Source of the DNA: an uncultured Christensenella sp.
Lineage (GTDB): Bacteria > Bacillota > Clostridia > Christensenellales > UBA1242
Length of the DNA stretch: 41,489 nt
Assembly: GCA_949282135.1 (NCBI GenBank)
Contig: CASDOR010000002.1
Span: forward strand, 1-41,489
Direction: 5' to 3'
Positions within the stretch are counted from its first letter, which is position 1; every line of letters begins with the position of its first letter. Below the pieces are notes generated by a model. That model was given only the letters and a program-made list of their open reading frames with translations, did no database searches and was not told where the DNA came from. The translations under genes and the position numbers were made by a program. Below are positions 15,663 to 23,681 of this stretch, in pieces.

Positions 15663-17393
15663 ATGTCAAAGTTAAATATAGATCAAAGTTCAATTAGAAA
15701 ATTATTTGAAGATAAAAAATCAGACTTTTTAATACCAGATTATCAAAGACCTTATGCGTGGGGAGAAGAAGAGTGTCAAACTTTATGGGATGATATTTTT
15801 GAATTTGCATTTCCAGATGACAACAAAGACAAATTTAACAAAGATGAAGAATATTATTTAGGACCAATTGTTACATTTAAAAATAGCGATAATAAAAAAG
15901 AAATTATTGATGGACAACAAAGACTTACTACGTTAATGCTATTGTTAAGAGCTTTCTATTCTAAATTTAGCAATATGAAAGATGAAAATTCAATTCAAAC
16001 AAGAGAAACAATTGCAAGATGTATATGGAAAACAGACGAATTTGGGAAGCCTGATTTAAACGCATTAAAAATAGATTCTGAAGTCGCTACAGACAATGAT
16101 AAAGATGAGTTTTTAAAAATATTAAGAACAGGGGATGCTGTTGGATTAAGAAGTCGATATGCTGAAAACTTTAGGTTTTTTGAAAAAAAGATTAATGAAT
16201 TTTTACTTGGATATTCATCATATTTTCCATATCTCCCTATCAGAATTTTAAATAATTGCATACTTTTACCTATTGAAGCTGAGGACCAAAATACTGCATT
16301 AAGAATATTTTCTACGCTAAACGATAGAGGGAAACCTTTGTCTGATGCCGATATTTTTAAGGCTCAATTCTATAAATATTTTACCGAATTAGGTAAGAAA
16401 AAATATTTTATCGACAAATGGAAAGAGTTAGAAGACTTATGTGAAAAAATGTTTAATCCTCAATCTGGAACACCTCTAGACGAGCTTTTTACTAGATATA
16501 TGTATTTTGAGAGAGCAAAATTAGGTATTAAAACGTCTACCACAGAGGCTTTAAGGAAGTTTTATGAAAAGAATAAATATGCAATTTTAAAAAGCGAAGG
16601 TACTTTTAATAATTTAATAGATTTGGCAAATTTCTGGAAAGATGTGTATAACCAAAATGAAGATAGATTTTCTAATGAAATTTTAAAAAAGTTGTTTGTT
16701 TTGTATTATGCACCAAACGGAATGTGGACATATATAGTTTCTGTTTATTATTTACAAAATAGAGACAATAATGGGCTTCTTAAAGAAAATGAGTTTAGTG
16801 ATTTTTTGAGTAAGATAATTGCATTTATTTGGGCATATGCAATTTATATGCCTGGTGTAAATGCTTTAAGGACCCCTATATTTAATGAGATGAATAATAT
16901 TGTTCTTGGGGAAAAGGTTGAATTTGGAGATAATAAATTTGATTTACAGCAGTTGAAAAATATGTTTACAAACTATGAGTTTAATAACAATAGACCAATT
17001 ACAAAGTCAATGCTTGCGTGGTGGGCTTTTCAAGATAGTGATCAAAATTTAATTTCATTAGAAAAGGGGTTTGAAATAGAACATATATATCCTAAAAATA
17101 GATATGAAAAAGAAAAATCGTTAACAGATAAGCGAAACTTAGAGAAATTGGGAAATAAATCTCTACTAGAAAAGAAAATAAATATAAGAGCATCTGATTA
17201 TAGATTTGCAGATAAGATAAAATACTATGAGGGTTTTGAAAGTAGAGGAAAAATAAAAGAAGGTACTGAAATAATATCATTAAAAAAACTTGCAAATAGA
17301 ACAGATTTTGTTGAAGATGACATAATTGAAAGAAACGAAATGATAATTAATACTTTTATGGATTACTTAAAAGAAAACAACTTAAAAAAATAA
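15663..17393 (+). CDS. GmrSD-like DUF262/DUF1524 restriction protein
   Basis: A 576-residue single-chain protein. The N-terminal DUF262 (GmrS-like, ParB-related) domain shows DYQRPYAWG (residues 26-34), YYLGPIV and the nucleotide-binding IIDGQQRLTTL with DGQQR at 83-87. The C-terminal DUF1524 (GmrD-like, HNH-type) domain shows FEIEHIYPKNRYEKEK with His474, followed by KRNLEKLGNKSLLEKKIN, the expected N...LLEK signature. Proteins of this build are type IV modification-dependent restriction enzymes that cut modified phage DNA using NTP energy. It has its own ribosome binding site (AGGAG) and likely its own promoter (TATACT at 15634-15639), so it is a neighbour of the operon rather than part of it. 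A terminator follows. Confidence 0.92.
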   Translation: MSKLNIDQSSIRKLFEDKKSDFLIPDYQRPYAWGEEECQTLWDDIFEFAFPDDNKDKFNKDEEYYLGPIVTFKNSDNKKEIIDGQQRLTTLMLLLRAFYSKFSNMKDENSIQTRETIARCIWKTDEFGKPDLNALKIDSEVATDNDKDEFLKILRTGDAVGLRSRYAENFRFFEKKINEFLLGYSSYFPYLPIRILNNCILLPIEAEDQNTALRIFSTLNDRGKPLSDADIFKAQFYKYFTELGKKKYFIDKWKELEDLCEKMFNPQSGTPLDELFTRYMYFERAKLGIKTSTTEALRKFYEKNKYAILKSEGTFNNLIDLANFWKDVYNQNEDRFSNEILKKLFVLYYAPNGMWTYIVSVYYLQNRDNNGLLKENEFSDFLSKIIAFIWAYAIYMPGVNALRTPIFNEMNNIVLGEKVEFGDNKFDLQQLKNMFTNYEFNNNRPITKSMLAWWAFQDSDQNLISLEKGFEIEHIYPKNRYEKEKSLTDKRNLEKLGNKSLLEKKINIRASDYRFADKIKYYEGFESRGKIKEGTEIISLKKLANRTDFVEDDIIERNEMIINTFMDYLKENNLKK

Positions 17394-17440
17394 TCATTGT
17401 CTCTCTTTTTGAGATAAAAGAAAATAGGGAAAAGTAAATG

Positions 17441-17468
17441 GTCACACTGTGAGGTGTGGCTTTTTTTT
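17441..17468 (+). terminator. Terminator after the DUF262 gene
   Basis: GTCACAC (17441-17447) pairs with GTGTGGC (17454-17460) with one G-T pair and a six-base loop, followed by eight T. Confidence 0.8.
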
Positions 17469-18359
17469 CATGCAACAAAATGTGGGAAAGATGGGTGACG
17501 GGAATAAAAAGTTGAAAAAATTTATGAGGACGATGAAAAGACTTATAAAATAAGGGTTTGCTGGGTTTTGAATGATTGGAAAGTGTGTTGAATAATGGTG
17601 ACGGAGGTGTATAAAGGCGGTTAGTTTTGGTTGAAATTGGGGAATTTTTATGCAACAAGAGTGCCTGATATAGAGGGGCATTTTTTTATTTGAGTAAAAA
17701 AGGTTATTGCATTTGCCCTTATTCGAATAACGAAACAGGCAGTTTTGTTTTGTGAGGAAGTGATTATAAGGGGGCTAGGCTTGATGGTCACAATACTAGT
17801 TGGCGAGCAGAGCAAGTGCAAATATAAATGGAGGTGTTTATTAAAAATGTGACAAGTGGGAAAGTAATTAGCAAGGCGAAAAAATAAGTGATGGTCTAAT
17901 ATTTAAGTTTAATGTTGATTTTGGCAAGGGGATTAATGTAAGGCTTTGATAAAGTAAATAAAATAGAAGGTGACGGCGAAAATGGGCGGTGTTTGACAAG
18001 CAAAATGAGTGGCGAGGGAAGTGTAAAGGACAGGGCTGTTTTAAGAAAATTGGGCGAGTATTGGGCATAGTGCAAAGTAAGCAAGTGGTTATTGATTGGG
18101 CTATAAATTGAAAGAAATAAGGCAAATTGATTGTTAAAATTATTGAAGCAGGAAAAGAGGTGGCTCAAAGTGATAAAAATACGCCAAAAAGCCAAGGAAA
18201 TAAGGGCATATTTTGACGCACCACCTATTAGCGTTGACGCACTTTGCGCCACCTACATTTAGCCGAGAAGTGGGAAACCCACTTTCGCTTAAATTAGTTT
18301 AAAATAAGAAAAATTAAAATATTTAAATAAAAATTATTTAACTCATTGCCTCTCTAATT
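17469..18359. other. Gene-free, G-rich and purine-biased stretch
   Basis: About 890 bases without a convincing gene on either strand. The forward strand is rich in G and poor in C. Reverse-strand open frames here are artefacts of that bias (proline-, serine-, phenylalanine-rich translations without ribosome binding sites). A second terminator-like hairpin, GTGCC...GGGGCAT plus seven T, lies at 17661-17687. A short ATGCAACAA word occurs at 17469 and 17650, before and inside this block. A perfect AAGTGGG-AAA-CCCACTT hairpin lies at 18268-18284. Confidence 0.5.
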
Positions 18360-18377
18360 GTGATGAGGAGAATAATT

Positions 18378-18590
18378 ATGAATGAACAAAATTTCAACAA
18401 TGTGATTGTGATTGATAGAGTTTCAAAGAAGGTGTTAAATGATCCACAAATAGAGATTGACGAAGAGGTTTACGCCGAGGCGGTTCCAAGATTGGTGGGG
18501 AAATTATTGGTAGGCTTAAGGCAAGGCGAGAGTATAAAGAGAATGACGCCGAGGAGTGTGTTTTCATATCAAAAGCCAAAGAAAAAATAG
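18378..18590 (+). CDS. Small protein upstream of the recombinase
   Basis: 70 residues from ATG 18378 (MNEQNFNNVIVIDRVSKKVL...), chosen because GAGGAG lies 8 bases upstream; an ATG at 18360 lacks one. The protein is partly acidic, with no membrane segment, and ends in a basic tail (SYQKPKKK). It is unrecognised, but small genes of this kind commonly precede large serine recombinases in Firmicute elements, and could encode a directionality or regulatory factor. That role is inference. Base composition matches the recombinase rather than the AT-rich restriction operon. Confidence 0.55.
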   Translation: MNEQNFNNVIVIDRVSKKVLNDPQIEIDEEVYAEAVPRLVGKLLVGLRQGESIKRMTPRSVFSYQKPKKK

Positions 18591-18693
18591 ATTAAAAAAC
18601 TTTCAGGTTTGTGCTAGACTTATGAAAAAGTTTGTGGTATGTGTTTGTGATAAAGGATACTCAAAAATAAAGTATTTAATAATAGGAGTAGAA

Positions 18694-20337
18694 ATGAAGA
18701 AAATTGTAATTTATGCTAGATATTCTAGTGACAGGCAAACGGAGCAGTCGATCGAGGGGCAACTTCGAGCTTGCCACGAGTATGCAGAGCGCAATGATTA
18801 TGTGGTTGTTCACGAGTATATAGACAGGGCACTTTCAGGGACAACCGACAGAAGACCTGCTTTTTTACAGATGATTGAGGACAGCAAGAAGAAAGAGTTT
18901 GAGTATGTGCTGGTGTATCAACTTGATAGGTTTGCGAGGAACAGATATGACAGTGCAAACTACAAAATGAAACTGAAGAAAAATGGAGTGCGAGTGCTGT
19001 CGGCAAGAGAAAATATTTCGGACGATGCCAGCGGAATTTTGATGGAAAGCGTGCTTGAAGGTATGGCGGAGTATTATTCTGCCGAGCTTAGCCAAAAGGT
19101 CAAGCGTGGTGTGCGTGAAAGTTTGATAAAGGGCTATTACACAGGCGGGCAGGTCACATACGGCTACAAGGTTGAAGATAAGAGATGGAAAATTGATGAA
19201 GAGCACGCAAGATTTGTTCGGCAGGCGTTTAATAAATATGCAGTGGGCGAGAAGGCGACTGAAATTGCAGATTACTTAAATGCCCAAGGTTCAAGAACAT
19301 CGACTGGTAAAAAGTGGAACAGCAATGCGATTTCAAAGATGCTACACAATCAAAGATATATGGGTATTGAAAAGTTTGGCGGCGAGATTTTTACCGATGT
19401 AATTCCGTCGATAGTTGAAGAAAAGTTGTGGCAAGTGGTGAATGGTATGATGGAACACTACCGAAGGAACTATAAAAAGAACAAATACGACCCATACTTT
19501 TTGACGGGCAAAATCTTCTGCGGATACTGCGGTGAAAGTGTGATTGCCGAGGCGGGTTCCAGCCATATGGGAACGAGATACAAATACTATAAGTGCCACA
19601 CGAAAAAGGTCAAGGGCAAGGCGTGTTTGCTTAGAAATTATCGCAAGCACGAACTTGAACAACTCATTATTGATAAAACTAAAAAATACATTTTAACTCC
19701 AAGCAAAATTGAAGAAATCGCGCATATGGTTGTGGACAGATACAACTCTGAAATTTCAAATAACGTCGTGCTCAAATGTCTTGAAAAGGAACTTAGGCAG
19801 ATAAACAACAAAATAAATAGCCTTGTGAAGAATATGGAACAGGGCATAGTTTCACTTGCTATTCGTGAAATGCTTTACAAACTTGAAAATGACAGGGCGG
19901 ACATTCAACTTAAAATTGCCGAAGAGAAGAGCAAGTTTGATAAGCCACTAAACTTTGAAGATGTCAAAAATTTTATATCACTATTTGCCAGCAAAGACTA
20001 TGACGACGTGTTTGAGCGAAACGAATTTTTCAACCGATTTATCAAAAAGGTGCTGCTGTTCAATGATAAAATTATTGTGATTATGCGAGGTAGTAAAGGT
20101 GCGGATAACGAACTTGCGATAAATAATGACGAACTTTACGCAAAAAGAATTTTAGAAAAATTTGAGAAAAAAGAAACAAGTGAAAATAATTTTGAAAATG
20201 AAAATGGGAGCCTTGGCAATTCGGGCTCCCATTTTTGTGAAAAAGACAAAATTTTAAAAGAAAAAGAGGCTGAATTAGACAATTTCGTCCATCAGCCTCC
20301 TCGTGGCGGAGAGGACAGGATTCGAACCTGCGGTTGA
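18694..20337 (+). CDS. Large serine recombinase
   Basis: The start is ATG 18694 (MKKIVIYARYSSDRQ...), with TAGGAG upstream; the frame is open further upstream but without a good start. The N-terminal resolvase domain (residues 1-145) has YARYSS with the nucleophilic serine, then YQLDRFARNRYDSA and LEGMAEYYSAELSQKVKRG. A recombinase domain follows (TYGYKVEDKRW...), then a zinc ribbon (CGYCGES...YKCHTKK, about residues 274-310) and a coiled coil. This build catalyses site-specific integration and excision of mobile elements. Oddities: the last 45 or so codons pass through a perfect terminator hairpin, and the final residues (RGGEDRIRTCG) are translated from the 3' end of tRNA-Ser. The natural C-terminus was probably elsewhere. 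GC content is visibly higher than in the restriction operon. Confidence 0.93.
   Translation: MKKIVIYARYSSDRQTEQSIEGQLRACHEYAERNDYVVVHEYIDRALSGTTDRRPAFLQMIEDSKKKEFEYVLVYQLDRFARNRYDSANYKMKLKKNGVRVLSARENISDDASGILMESVLEGMAEYYSAELSQKVKRGVRESLIKGYYTGGQVTYGYKVEDKRWKIDEEHARFVRQAFNKYAVGEKATEIADYLNAQGSRTSTGKKWNSNAISKMLHNQRYMGIEKFGGEIFTDVIPSIVEEKLWQVVNGMMEHYRRNYKKNKYDPYFLTGKIFCGYCGESVIAEAGSSHMGTRYKYYKCHTKKVKGKACLLRNYRKHELEQLIIDKTKKYILTPSKIEEIAHMVVDRYNSEISNNVVLKCLEKELRQINNKINSLVKNMEQGIVSLAIREMLYKLENDRADIQLKIAEEKSKFDKPLNFEDVKNFISLFASKDYDDVFERNEFFNRFIKKVLLFNDKIIVIMRGSKGADNELAINNDELYAKRILEKFEKKETSENNFENENGSLGNSGSHFCEKDKILKEKEAELDNFVHQPPRGGEDRIRTCG
20204..20237 (+). terminator. Terminator hairpin inside the recombinase frame
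   Basis: ATGGGAGCC (20204-20212) pairs perfectly with GGCTCCCAT (20224-20232) and is followed by TTTTT. It lies about 100 bases before the recombinase stop codon, within the open frame. Confidence 0.75.
20261..20299 (-). terminator. Terminator of tRNA-Ser
   Basis: On the reverse strand GAGGCTGA and TCAGCCTC (20292-20299 and 20266-20273) form an 8-bp stem followed by a T run. It lies 4 bases beyond the CCA end of the tRNA. Confidence 0.85.
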
Positions 20338-20391
20338 TTGCTCAACACGCGCTTTCCAAGCGCGCACTTTAGACCACTCGGACACCTCTCC
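20304..20391 (-). tRNA. tRNA-Ser(GGA)
   Basis: An 88-base class II tRNA with acceptor stem GGAGAGG/CCTCTCC, a long variable arm (GTGTTGAGCAATCAACCGC region), T loop GGTTCGAATCC and encoded CCA. The anticodon loop TTGGAAA between GCGCGC and GCGCG gives anticodon GGA (codon UCC). Its 3' 34 bases are also the end of the recombinase reading frame, so the mobile DNA abuts the intact tRNA. Confidence 0.95.
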
Positions 20392-20394
20392 AAT

Positions 20395-20525
20395 AAAAAA
20401 AATATATCTTTAATTAACAGTGATAAGTGTACCTTGTGCTAGGATCAGTTTCCAAGGTAAAACTTTAAATACTTAATGTATTTTATTTAAAAGGAGTCAC
20501 TAATCAAGAAAGATATATTTTTTTT
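20395..20525. repeat. Inverted-repeat element with inner hairpins
   Basis: Arms 20395-20411 (eight A then TATATCTTT) and 20509-20525 are exact 17-base reverse complements; AGTGA (20419-20423) and TCACT (20497-20501) continue the pairing after an internal loop. Inside are two more perfect hairpins: TACCTTG/CAAGGTA (20430-20436 with 20453-20459) and AAATAC/GTATTT (20467-20472 with 20478-20483). It lies just upstream of tRNA-Ser on the reverse strand. On that strand TTGATT and TAAAAT, 16 bases apart near 20480-20507, could be the tRNA promoter. It could be a leader structure, a small MITE-like element or a double terminator. Confidence 0.55.
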
Positions 20526-20691
20526 TGATAAAAATAAATTTTTATCGAAAATTATTTTATAATAAAAAAAATAAAAAATCAAGCAATTTAGATAAAATTT
20601 TTAAAAAATTTTTAAAAATGTAGAGTTTTATACTGGTGTTGAAAAGTAAAAACAAATTGTTTGGTACTCAAAAATGATTAACTATTATAAA

Positions 20692-20815
20692 ATAAAAAAG
20701 TCACCCCTTGAAAGGGGTGACTAATATATGAGGAGTCTACGTTAAAAATGCCAAACGTTCTCCTCTGTCCACGCGAGATTGCCTCCGTGGCTCCCTCTCG
20801 CCGAGGGTAGGGCCA
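20692..20815 (-). ncRNA. Candidate structured RNA, family unknown
   Basis: On the reverse strand a TATAAT box (20818-20823) is followed by about 120 bases, much less AT-rich than the surroundings, that fold into consecutive hairpins. These are GGC..CCCTC / GAGGG.AGCC; CCACGGAG / CTCGCGTGG with loop GCAAT; and GAGGAG-ACGTT / AACGT-CTCCTC. They are followed by a strong terminator GTCACCCC / GGGGTGAC (20700-20721) with a run of six T. No protein frame fits. The arrangement (promoter, stems, terminator) is that of an independent small RNA. I compared it mentally with 6S, SRP, RNase P and common riboswitches and found no match. Confidence 0.65.
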
Positions 20816-20842
20816 CAATTATAGTAACAAAGGGAGGAAAAT

Positions 20843-21153
20843 ATGCCAAGTGTAAATTATAGTTTAAATAATAAAGGTGTTAGACTTTTAGATTCAAGAG
20901 ATGCTTGGGTCAAAACTAAGACTGGAAAATTTATTTTGAATCCTAAGTATAGATTTGTTGGTAAAATTGATATTGCTCTAAAAAAAGAAGGTAGTAAATA
21001 CCTTCTTTTCGAAAGAAAGTTCATGCAAATAACACTATTTGTTATGCAACACTTGATTACAGATTGGGAATAAAAATTCCTTTTCACCCAACTTTCTTTT
21101 ACAATATATTAGATATTAGAGTAAAAGTCAATAAAAATTTAAGGAAGGGGTAA
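20843..21153 (+). pseudogene. Small gene split by a frameshift
   Basis: ATG 20843 has a strong GGGAGGA site and begins MPSVNYSLNNKGVRLLD..., continuing to YLLFERK near 21018. In the -1 frame from about 21010 the coding character continues as HANNTICYATLDYRLGIK, then IPFHPTFFYNILDIRVKV and a stop at 21151-21153. The tail of the first frame (FMQITLFVMQHLITDWE) looks non-coding. One base is therefore lost or gained near 21000-21020. Joined, the product would be about 102 residues. No family recognised. A sequencing error or a recoding event are alternatives; no classical slippery heptamer is visible. Confidence 0.55.
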
Positions 21154-21254
21154 CTATACTGATTTTTTTGACGGCTGGTCTTGTTGAGATTAAGTAGTGG
21201 ACTCTCCTCTTAAATGTATAAGCTTTTAATTCTAATTTCTATTTAATTGTTTTT

Positions 21255-21782
21255 TTAGAAGTCTAGGATATGTTTTGTGGCTATAAACTTAACTATTGCA
21301 CCGTGGCTAAGTTGTATCCATTTTACTTGTTTATCTTTTGGCAAACCATTTATATAAGTGTTAATTGCCTGTAATGTTGAACTATGAGCCACTATAATAA
21401 CATTGTGAAGTTCATTTTCTTGTGACAATATTTGTTCTATGCCTACGAAAACACGGTTTAAGTATTTATTACAAGTCTCAAAATTTTCATTTTCATAGTT
21501 ATAACTGAGATAATATTTTTGAAATTCTTTTATCATCTCTTGTTTGTCAGGAGAAAGAGGAGTTCTTTCTGCAAATTCCTTTATGATATAAAGCGGTTTA
21601 TTAAACTTAGTGCTTAACATTTTTGCAGATTGCAAAGTTCTAGTTTCAGGGGCACAAAATATTGCGTCTATTGATTCGTTCTTAAGTTGTTTTTTTACAG
21701 CAGACATTTGCAGTTTGCCAAGCAGTGTTAATTTGTCAGTTGAGAAACTAGATTTACCATGCTTGATAAATATTATTTTCAT
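21255..21782 (-). CDS. Histidine phosphatase family protein
   Basis: 175 residues of the phosphoglycerate-mutase-like (branch 1) histidine phosphatase fold. The phosphate pocket reads KHGKS at residues 7-11 in place of the usual RHGES or RHGQT, with His8 as the nucleophile; CAPETRTLQSAK carries the conserved Arg; FAERTPL supplies the acidic residue; and VAHSSTLQAI contains the second catalytic His. The Arg-to-Lys change beside the nucleophile is unusual. The substrate cannot be predicted. It is 13 bases downstream of the YhhN gene on the same strand and is probably co-transcribed with it. Confidence 0.8.
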   Translation of the reverse strand: MKIIFIKHGKSSFSTDKLTLLGKLQMSAVKKQLKNESIDAIFCAPETRTLQSAKMLSTKFNKPLYIIKEFAERTPLSPDKQEMIKEFQKYYLSYNYENENFETCNKYLNRVFVGIEQILSQENELHNVIIVAHSSTLQAINTYINGLPKDKQVKWIQLSHGAIVKFIATKHILDF

Positions 21783-21795
21783 AATTTATCATCCT

Positions 21796-22524
21796 TTAAA
21801 TAAAGTAAACAAACATAGCTATAATTATTTGTGCAAGATAGTAGAGTGCATGATTTATAATAATAAGCTTCTTGTCCATAAGTTTTCCACCAAAGTACTG
21901 CATTGAAAGAACTAAATCTGAAGCAAGGAATAGAACAAAGCCAATTGTTAATACATACATAGGAATAGTTGACACAACGCATGCAATATATAGAGATAAA
22001 AGTGTAGTAAAAATTAAGACAAAAGTATATATGTTAACAAAAGCAGAAAATCTATCATAATTAAGTTTGAGAACTTTTGTGGAGACTAGCCATGTAATGA
22101 CAGTAAGTATTGCAGCACCCACTATTACTAAGAAGAAAGGTAAGAGGTGGTTAGCAAAGAAGTTGATTTCATTGTAACTAAACAAAATCATGCTTATGAT
22201 ATAAAAGATATGCCCTACGAGAAAACTTGTCATTCCAGCATATAAATATTTATCTTTATGGAAAGGATAGACAACTTTAAGATCAAGTAATATATCTCCA
22301 ATTAGTCCTAAGACGAGCCCGAGCACAAGGCACACTACTCCATAAATACTATAGGTATTAAGATTGACTTTTTGTGCAAGAAGTAGGAGAGCGAAGGCTA
22401 TGAAGCAAAAAGAAGCGACAGTTTTTGAAAAAACTCCAGCAAGTTCGCCTTTATTTACTCTAACTGAAATAAAGATACTTGTAGCTAGCACGCAAATGAT
22501 TAATCCAAAGATAAGTGTAAACAT
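21796..22524 (-). CDS. YhhN/TMEM86-family membrane protein
   Basis: The start is ATG at 22524 (MFTLIFGLIICVLATS...), with GAGAGGT 8 bases upstream, giving 243 residues; a longer frame from 22590 lacks a ribosome binding site. About eight hydrophobic segments span the membrane. Family motifs visible are GLIGDILLDL, FLVGHIFYI, LFLASDLVLS and INHALYYLAQ, which carry the conserved D and H residues of the YhhN (lysoplasmalogenase-like) family. Animal TMEM86 members hydrolyse the vinyl ether bond of lysoplasmalogens; many anaerobic clostridia make plasmalogens, so a lipid role is plausible but unproven. Divergent from ddh. Confidence 0.85.
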   Translation of the reverse strand: MFTLIFGLIICVLATSIFISVRVNKGELAGVFSKTVASFCFIAFALLLLAQKVNLNTYSIYGVVCLVLGLVLGLIGDILLDLKVVYPFHKDKYLYAGMTSFLVGHIFYIISMILFSYNEINFFANHLLPFFLVIVGAAILTVITWLVSTKVLKLNYDRFSAFVNIYTFVLIFTTLLSLYIACVVSTIPMYVLTIGFVLFLASDLVLSMQYFGGKLMDKKLIIINHALYYLAQIIIAMFVYFI

Positions 22525-22621
22525 TAAAAAATACCTCTCAATAATAAATTCACATAAGTATAACAAGTTGTGAAAAAAAAGACAAATCAATAATTAGTTT
22601 TTTTATAAAAGGAGTGCAAAA

Positions 22622-23599
22622 ATGAAAAAAATTAAAGTTGGTATTATAGGATATGGGAATCTTGGTAAAGCAATAGAGGAAATTGTTGTAAGCAAAAACG
22701 AGTTTGAACTTGTTGCAATTTTTTCAAGGAGAAGTGGACTAAATAGTAAATTTAATTCGCATTTTGAATTTACAAAAAATTTAGAAAATTATGTGAATAA
22801 GATTGACGTTTTGTTTTTAAGTGTGGGAAGTTTTAGCGACATTGAGGTGCTTTCAAAAGAGGTTGTAAAAAATTTTAATTTTGTTGATAGCTTTGATACG
22901 CATAAAAAATTAAAAAATTATGTTTTATCTCTTGACGTGCTAGCAAAGAATAACAATAAAGTTGTGCTTTCCGCCTTTGGGTGGGATCCGGGGCTTATGA
23001 GTATGCTAAGAACTCTTTTTGATGGAGTCTTAGATAAAGAAGGGCAGTCTATTAGTTTTTGGGGTAAAGGTGTAAGTCAAGGACATAGTGATGCTATAAG
23101 ACGGATAAGTGGGGTCAAAAATGCCATTCAATATACAGTACCAAAAAAAGAAATATTAGCAAAATGTAAGAAGTTATATAATTATAACTTTACTGAAAAT
23201 GAAAAACATGATAGAGTGTGTTTTGTTGCGTTAAAGGAAGATGCGAAAGAAAAAGAGGTCGAAAATAGCATAAGAACTATGCCAAACTACTTTTTGGGCT
23301 ATAACACGAAAGTAAACTTTGTAGATGAATTAGAAGTAAGGAAGATGCAAAAGAAAATGTCTCACAAGGGGTACATAATAAGTAATTATAAAATTTTAGA
23401 TAAGTATAAAACAAGACTAGAATTTAAACTAGAGTTAGAATCAAATCCATTTTTTACTGCAAGCGTAATGGTAGTTGGAGCAAAAATTGTTGATAGACTT
23501 GTGAGAGAAAATAAATTTGGCGCATATACAATTTTAGATATTCCTGTAAAATATTTTTGTAACGAAGATAGAGACAAATTACTTGAAACAAAGCTCTAA
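22622..23599 (+). CDS. ddh: meso-Diaminopimelate dehydrogenase
   Basis: 325 residues. Catalyses the NADPH-linked reductive amination of tetrahydrodipicolinate to meso-diaminopimelate, the one-step branch of lysine and peptidoglycan precursor synthesis. The N-terminal Rossmann motif GIIGYGNLGKA and the SRRSG segment after the second strand favour NADPH. The family block SAFGWDPGLMSMLRTLFD followed by SFWGKGVSQGHSDAIRRI and GVKNAIQYTVP is unmistakable. Length is normal. The start has AAAAGGAG upstream. It stands alone, divergent from the YhhN gene and convergent with the calcium ATPase gene. Confidence 0.95.
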   Translation: MKKIKVGIIGYGNLGKAIEEIVVSKNEFELVAIFSRRSGLNSKFNSHFEFTKNLENYVNKIDVLFLSVGSFSDIEVLSKEVVKNFNFVDSFDTHKKLKNYVLSLDVLAKNNNKVVLSAFGWDPGLMSMLRTLFDGVLDKEGQSISFWGKGVSQGHSDAIRRISGVKNAIQYTVPKKEILAKCKKLYNYNFTENEKHDRVCFVALKEDAKEKEVENSIRTMPNYFLGYNTKVNFVDELEVRKMQKKMSHKGYIISNYKILDKYKTRLEFKLELESNPFFTASVMVVGAKIVDRLVRENKFGAYTILDIPVKYFCNEDRDKLLETKL

Positions 23600-23681
23600 T
23601 GCAAGTGAAGGTATTTGAAATAAAGTTTATTAAAGAGGTTATGAAAATAAACGCCAAGGCTCCTAGATCACAATTATAGTA

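Noticed and set aside
17356..18252. Several reverse-strand open frames of 79-118 codons
   Set aside because: No ribosome binding sites, proline- and serine-rich translations and overlap with a terminator. They result from the G-rich bias of the forward strand.
18360..18694. Recombinase start at 18556 or 18622
   Set aside because: Those starts lack a ribosome binding site; the resolvase domain begins at the ATG at 18694, which has TAGGAG upstream.
20692..20823. 6S RNA, SRP RNA or a known riboswitch
   Set aside because: Hallmark sequences such as the SRP GGAAG loop are absent, and the element is transcribed away from the adjacent gene at 20843.
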